Assembly: GCA_965369635.1 (NCBI GenBank)
Contig: CBDURC010000143.1
Coordinates: forward strand, 1 to 7,962
Source: UBA3071 sp965369635
GTDB lineage: Bacteria; Chloroflexota; Anaerolineae; UBA3071
Direction of reading: 5' to 3'
Length of the DNA stretch: 7,962 nt
Below, one piece after another: positions 6,124-7,962 of the stretch (its first letter is position 1; every line of letters starts with the position of its first letter). Position numbers and translations under genes: made by a program. The notes below the pieces were generated by a model. It did not search any database and was not told where the DNA came from. It saw only the letters and a list, made by a program, of their open reading frames with translations.

Positions 6124-6152
6124 ATTATACATCACCATGCCTATGATGTCAA
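6124..6152 (-). promoter_or_regulatory. Full-consensus sigma70 promoter of lacI
   Basis: On the minus strand TTGACA (6152-6147) and TATAAT (6129-6124) are separated by exactly 17 bp: both hexamers match the consensus at all six positions and the spacing is optimal. The start point is expected near 6117, inside the operator. It can drive lacI and, with no terminator seen after it, the acn remnant, icd and rbsK. Confidence 0.85.
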
Positions 6153-6756
6153 ATCAGGAATCGCAGAAACGCGAGGCGCGCTCAGCGATCAAATTGACCA
6201 CACAGCAACCCCACAGCCTGCGGGTTGCCAACCCCACCAGGTCGTCTGAGAGCGCGCCTGCCACAATGTACGCCCCCACTCGTTTTTGTCAAACGAAAAG
6301 GTACCCACCCAGTCGCTGTCGAGGCTGTGAACGACACTCAACGTTGTCCACTACCAAGCACTTACTACTCTCGTCTTGCTCGGTGCCCCCGTTTGGGGAG
6401 CATACGGCAAAGAGTGCAAAGAGCAAACAGCGCTTGTCTACACCACTGCCTGCTCTCCTGGCCAAGGTGCTCTGCTACATGTTCACCGCTAGCCTGGTCG
6501 CTCCCCTGAGCCAAGTGTGATCCGGCATCTACTGCAACCTCGCTGCACAGCACGTGGCCGCCAGTGCAGCGATCCTGCCCGAGGATATGCAGCCGCGTCC
6601 TGAGCTTATCGAAGGGCGTCGTTCTTTCACAGGACACGGGGAACGCTTGCTGCAGAAGCTGCGCGGGAACATCCAGCGCAACCAGAAGTGAGAGCGAAAG
6701 CAGGGGCAAGCACGACACAGGCGATTCCCGGGCAACGAATGACCCAACTCAGCAAA
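6153..6756. other. About 600 bp with no recognisable gene
   Basis: Neither strand gives a product I recognise; open frames here have the look of chance. It holds small elements only: a 13-nt odd palindrome GGGTTGCCAACCC (6222-6234), a TCGTTT/AAACGA inverted repeat (6280-6296), a hairpin TGCCCCC-GTTT-GGGGAGCA (6384-6402), a 9-nt near-tandem GCAAAGAGT/GCAAAGAGC (6407-6424), and a dispersed repeat at 6599-6616. It may be decayed coding sequence lying between the GH15 terminator and the lacI promoter. Confidence 0.5.
6599..6616 (-). repeat. Dispersed repeat, copy 2 (CCTGAGCTTATCGAAGGG on plus strand)
   Basis: The minus-strand reading CCCTTCGATAAGCTCAGG belongs to the CTTCGACAAGCTCAG interspersed-repeat type recalled from many genomes. 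Its core at 6600-6614 matches the motif at 1770-1784 in 12 of 15 positions. It lies in gene-free DNA. Confidence 0.65.
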
Positions 6757-6792
6757 GGAGCAGGCAATGTGCCCGTGAGCACTGCCTGCCCC
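6757..6792 (-). terminator. Terminator-like hairpin after the GH15 remnant
   Basis: GCAGGCA (6760-6766) pairs with TGCCTGC (6783-6789) and, after a 2-nt bulge, GTGC (6769-6772) pairs with GCAC (6779-6782) around a 6-nt loop; two further G-C pairs extend the base beyond one mismatch. It lies 4 nt past the GH15 stop codon. Only TTT follows on the minus strand, so the U-tract is weak. Confidence 0.55.
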
Positions 6793-6795
6793 GTT

Positions 6796-7126
6796 TCAGT
6801 TTCCAGGGCGCACGACCAGCACATGGCGCGCTGTGCCAAGGCGTCCATGGAGCACCACGTACATGGCATGTGACCAGAGGAGAGGTCTGGCCGCCGTGCT
6901 CCATCGGGCATCGAGCTTCCCACTCATGGTAGTACGACAGTGACAGCAGATGAGCAGAGACCTGTTCTGGCAGGTCGCCCTGGCGGTCGGCCTGGGCCTC
7001 TATCCACCGCAGGACGGCTCCAGCCTGTTCCTGTTGGCCCACCTCAGTGTAGTACCAGCCCAGCCGGGCGGCCAACAGCACCCACTCACCGCCGCCATAG
7101 TAGGCATCGGCCCGGTAGCGATACCC
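6796..7126 (-). pseudogene. GH15 glucoamylase-like enzyme, frameshifted C-terminal remnant
   Basis: Family GH15 enzymes release glucose from the ends of alpha-glucans or related oligosaccharides. This remnant begins at YRYRADAYYGGGEW, continues LGWYYTEVGQQEQAG, LRWIEAQADRQGDLPEQV and YYHEWEAR, then changes frame to ARWSTAARPLLWSHAMYVVLHGR and ends at TGA 6796-6798. The GGGEW and LPEQ motifs and the closing PLLWSHAMY are typical of the GH15 barrel; the Glu of LPEQ probably equals the catalytic base of glucoamylase. The catalytic acid and the rest of the enzyme are missing (about 110 codons left of perhaps 600 or more). The frameshift lies at 6902-6913, where CATCG is repeated with a 7-nt period; removing 7 nt restores EARWSTAARPLLW. 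Its 5' end joins the permease remnant out of frame. No start codon is apparent, so it is not a working gene. Confidence 0.75.
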
Positions 7127-7134
7127 CCGCCGCC

Positions 7135-7320
7135 GGGACGGTGGAGGATGGCCACCACCAGGGCCACGATCATCTGGCCCGGGACGGTGGTCGCCGCGTA
7201 GGCCAGTGTGTTGAGGACAGCCCGGCGGAGAATGGGGTTGGTGAGGCGTGCCTGGTACTTGTCCAGCCCCACGAGTGCGCTCTTGACCGGTCTGATGATA
7301 TTCCAATCGTAAGAACCGAA
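7135..7320 (-). pseudogene. ABC sugar transporter permease (MalF/UgpA type), internal remnant
   Basis: About 62 codons read YDWNIIRPVK, VGLDKYQARLTNPILRRAVLNTLAYAATTVP and QMIVALVVAILHRP. This is the pattern in the first periplasmic loop and second membrane segment of family 1 sugar permeases (xxDWNxxxPxKFVGLxNY ... FWxAlxNTLxYA ... ALLLAxLLxRP), integral inner-membrane proteins that import sugars. The first membrane helix, the EAA cytoplasmic loop and the later helices are absent. The frame is shifted +1 relative to the binding-protein remnant upstream and is out of frame with the GH15 remnant downstream; the latter joint lies in a G-rich GGCGGCGGGGG run. Identification by motif memory; function lost. 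Confidence 0.72.
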
Positions 7321-7538
7321 CTGGTCGTGCCATCCGGCCCCGTGGGAATGGGAGCGAAGTTCACCTCGGACTCCGGGAGGTCCGCCTTGTAGATGTCCAC
7401 CATCCACCGGCCGGCAACGATCATCGCATACAGCCCCGTGGCGTGGCTGTCCGCCGTGCCCACGCCGCCGCCCAACAGGTTCGGCGACAGGCAATCCTCG
7501 TTGTACATGTCCATCAGCATCTGGAAGGCCGATGCTGG
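7314..7538 (-). pseudogene. ABC sugar-binding protein (family 1), internal remnant
   Basis: About 75 codons read AFQMLMDMYNEDCLSPN, then a Gly-rich stretch, GLYAMIVAGRWMVDIYK and VNFAPIPTGPDG. This matches the middle of extracellular solute-binding proteins for sugars, where the motif is (A)MxxxGxW followed by a strand and P.P.GPDG. These are lipoproteins that deliver sugars to a MalFG-type permease. The signal peptide, the N-terminal lobe and the last part are missing. An in-frame TGA at 7539-7541 stands directly 5', so nothing upstream of it could be fused, and the DNA there belongs to the divergent hydantoinase promoter. Order on the strand (binding protein, permease, glycosidase) is that of a standard sugar-uptake operon. 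Confidence 0.75.
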
Positions 7539-7543
7539 TCAAG

Positions 7544-7572
7544 TTGCTAAGAGGAACATTTGATGCTATCAT
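7544..7572 (+). promoter_or_regulatory. Extended -10 promoter for the hydantoinase gene
   Basis: TTGCTA (7544-7549) and TATCAT (7567-7572) have a 17-bp spacer, and TGC immediately precedes the -10, making an extended -10 element. The start point would be near 7579, about 20 nt before the ATG. The -35 begins 3 bp from the end of the binding-protein remnant. Confidence 0.5.
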
Positions 7573-7600
7573 TCGAGCCAGATGAGGTGAAAGGTGAAAG

Positions 7601-7962
7601 ATGAAAAACTTCGATCTCGTCATTGCCAATGGGACCGTGGTCACCGCTGAGACCGTCTGTCTGGCAGACGTTGGCATCATCGGCGAGGAGATTGTTGCCA
7701 TTGGAAGGGGACTGCGGGGGCAACGCTCGCTGGACGCTGCCGGCTGTTACGTGCTCCCTGGTGCGGTGGATGTGCACGTGCATCTGCAGATGCCCGTCAG
7801 CGACGGCAGGTTCGTGAGCAGCGATGACTTCGCCACAGGCACCGTCGCCGCTGCACATGGCGGCACGACGACAGTCATTGACTTCGTGGAGCCGAAGCCG
7901 GGACAGAGCCTGCTGGACGCGTTGGCCGCCCGTCGCGCCGAAGCCGATAGCCACGTGGCCAT
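7601..7962 (+). CDS. Dihydropyrimidinase / D-hydantoinase, N-terminal part
   Basis: A cyclic amidohydrolase that opens dihydropyrimidine or hydantoin rings, as in reductive pyrimidine breakdown; cytoplasmic, normally a tetramer with a binuclear zinc site. The first 120 codons are present and the gene runs off the right edge. Visible are the opening beta-sandwich (FDLVIANGTVVTAE, DVGIIGEEIVAIG), the metal-binding His-x-His of LPGAVDVHVHLQMPV (His59 and His61), SSDDFATGTVAAAHGGTTTVIDFVEP, and the start of the next helix. The SSDDF..GT..A..GGTT.IDF spacing favours hydantoinase/dihydropyrimidinase over dihydroorotase. The ATG at 7601 is preceded by AGGTGAAAG. It is the only gene on the plus strand, divergent from the collapsed sugar locus. 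Allantoinase or phenylhydantoinase cannot be excluded without the C-terminal half. Confidence 0.9.
   Translation, partial: MKNFDLVIANGTVVTAETVCLADVGIIGEEIVAIGRGLRGQRSLDAAGCYVLPGAVDVHVHLQMPVSDGRFVSSDDFATGTVAAAHGGTTTVIDFVEPKPGQSLLDALAARRAEADSHVA

Noticed and set aside
6222..6234. GGGTTGCCAACCC as a second LacI operator
   Set aside because: It has a single-base centre rather than a CG, differs in half-site sequence from 6105-6118 and no promoter is seen beside it.
6384..6402. Hairpin TGCCCCC/GGGGAGCA as a terminator
   Set aside because: No T-tract on either strand and no gene end next to it.
5546..6520. A 324-codon open frame on the plus strand opposite lacI
   Set aside because: It is antisense to a well-supported LacI protein, shows no family motif and crosses the promoter and non-coding DNA.
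7000..7701. A 233-codon minus-strand open frame that could be read as one fusion protein
   Set aside because: Only the middle (7135-7320) is permease-like; the rest is out-of-frame reading of binding-protein, GH15 and hydantoinase DNA.

Overview
The window is GC-rich bacterial DNA, mostly read from the minus strand. It resembles an environmental Chloroflexota (Anaerolineae-like) genome. That is an inference from a GT2 glycosyltransferase, a YcbL-type MBL hydrolase, ribokinase, isocitrate dehydrogenase and a LacI/ABC sugar cassette, all scattered with short palindromic dispersed repeats that spill into gene 3' ends. No sequence search was possible, so the taxon is tentative.

Layout, left to right: (1) 1-548, a SAM methyltransferase cut by the window edge. 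(2) 561-634, a phased inverted repeat that supplies the stop codon of the next gene. (3) 603-1613, a GT2 glycosyltransferase. (4) 1614-1817, a non-coding gap with two dispersed-repeat motifs. (5) 1818-2471, an MBL-fold hydrolase whose leader holds 8-nt tandem repeats and whose probable promoter lies inside the end of rbsK. (6) 2595-3572, ribokinase. (7) 3602-4843, isocitrate dehydrogenase, with residues that predict NAD+ rather than NADP+ use. (8) 4854-5063, the last 70 codons of an aconitase, joined to (9) 4946-6058, a LacI-family repressor that has lost its own stop and reads on into the aconitase remnant in another frame. (10) 6105-6152, a full-consensus promoter (TTGACA-N17-TATAAT) with a 14-bp CG-centred operator palindrome at its start point. 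(11) 6153-6756, about 600 bp with no recognisable gene. (12) 6796-7538, collapsed remnants, in transcription order, of an ABC sugar-binding protein, an ABC sugar permease and a GH15 glucoamylase-like enzyme, followed by a terminator-like hairpin. (13) 7601 to the end, on the plus strand, the start of a dihydropyrimidinase/D-hydantoinase gene with its own promoter.

How the parts relate: the acn-icd pair was once a translationally coupled operon (the acn stop overlaps the icd ribosome binding site). Today the strong LacI-controlled promoter appears to drive lacI, icd and rbsK. The repressor, its CelR/CebR-like operator and the GH15/ABC remnants point to a former gluco-oligosaccharide uptake and hydrolysis locus. 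The most notable signal is four gene-to-gene junctions (near 7540, 7317, 7130 and 5063). Each leaves a 60-110 codon remnant joined out of frame. They are either deletion scars in a decaying locus or assembly joins, and long reads across them would decide. I found no clear sign of a wholly new biological system.
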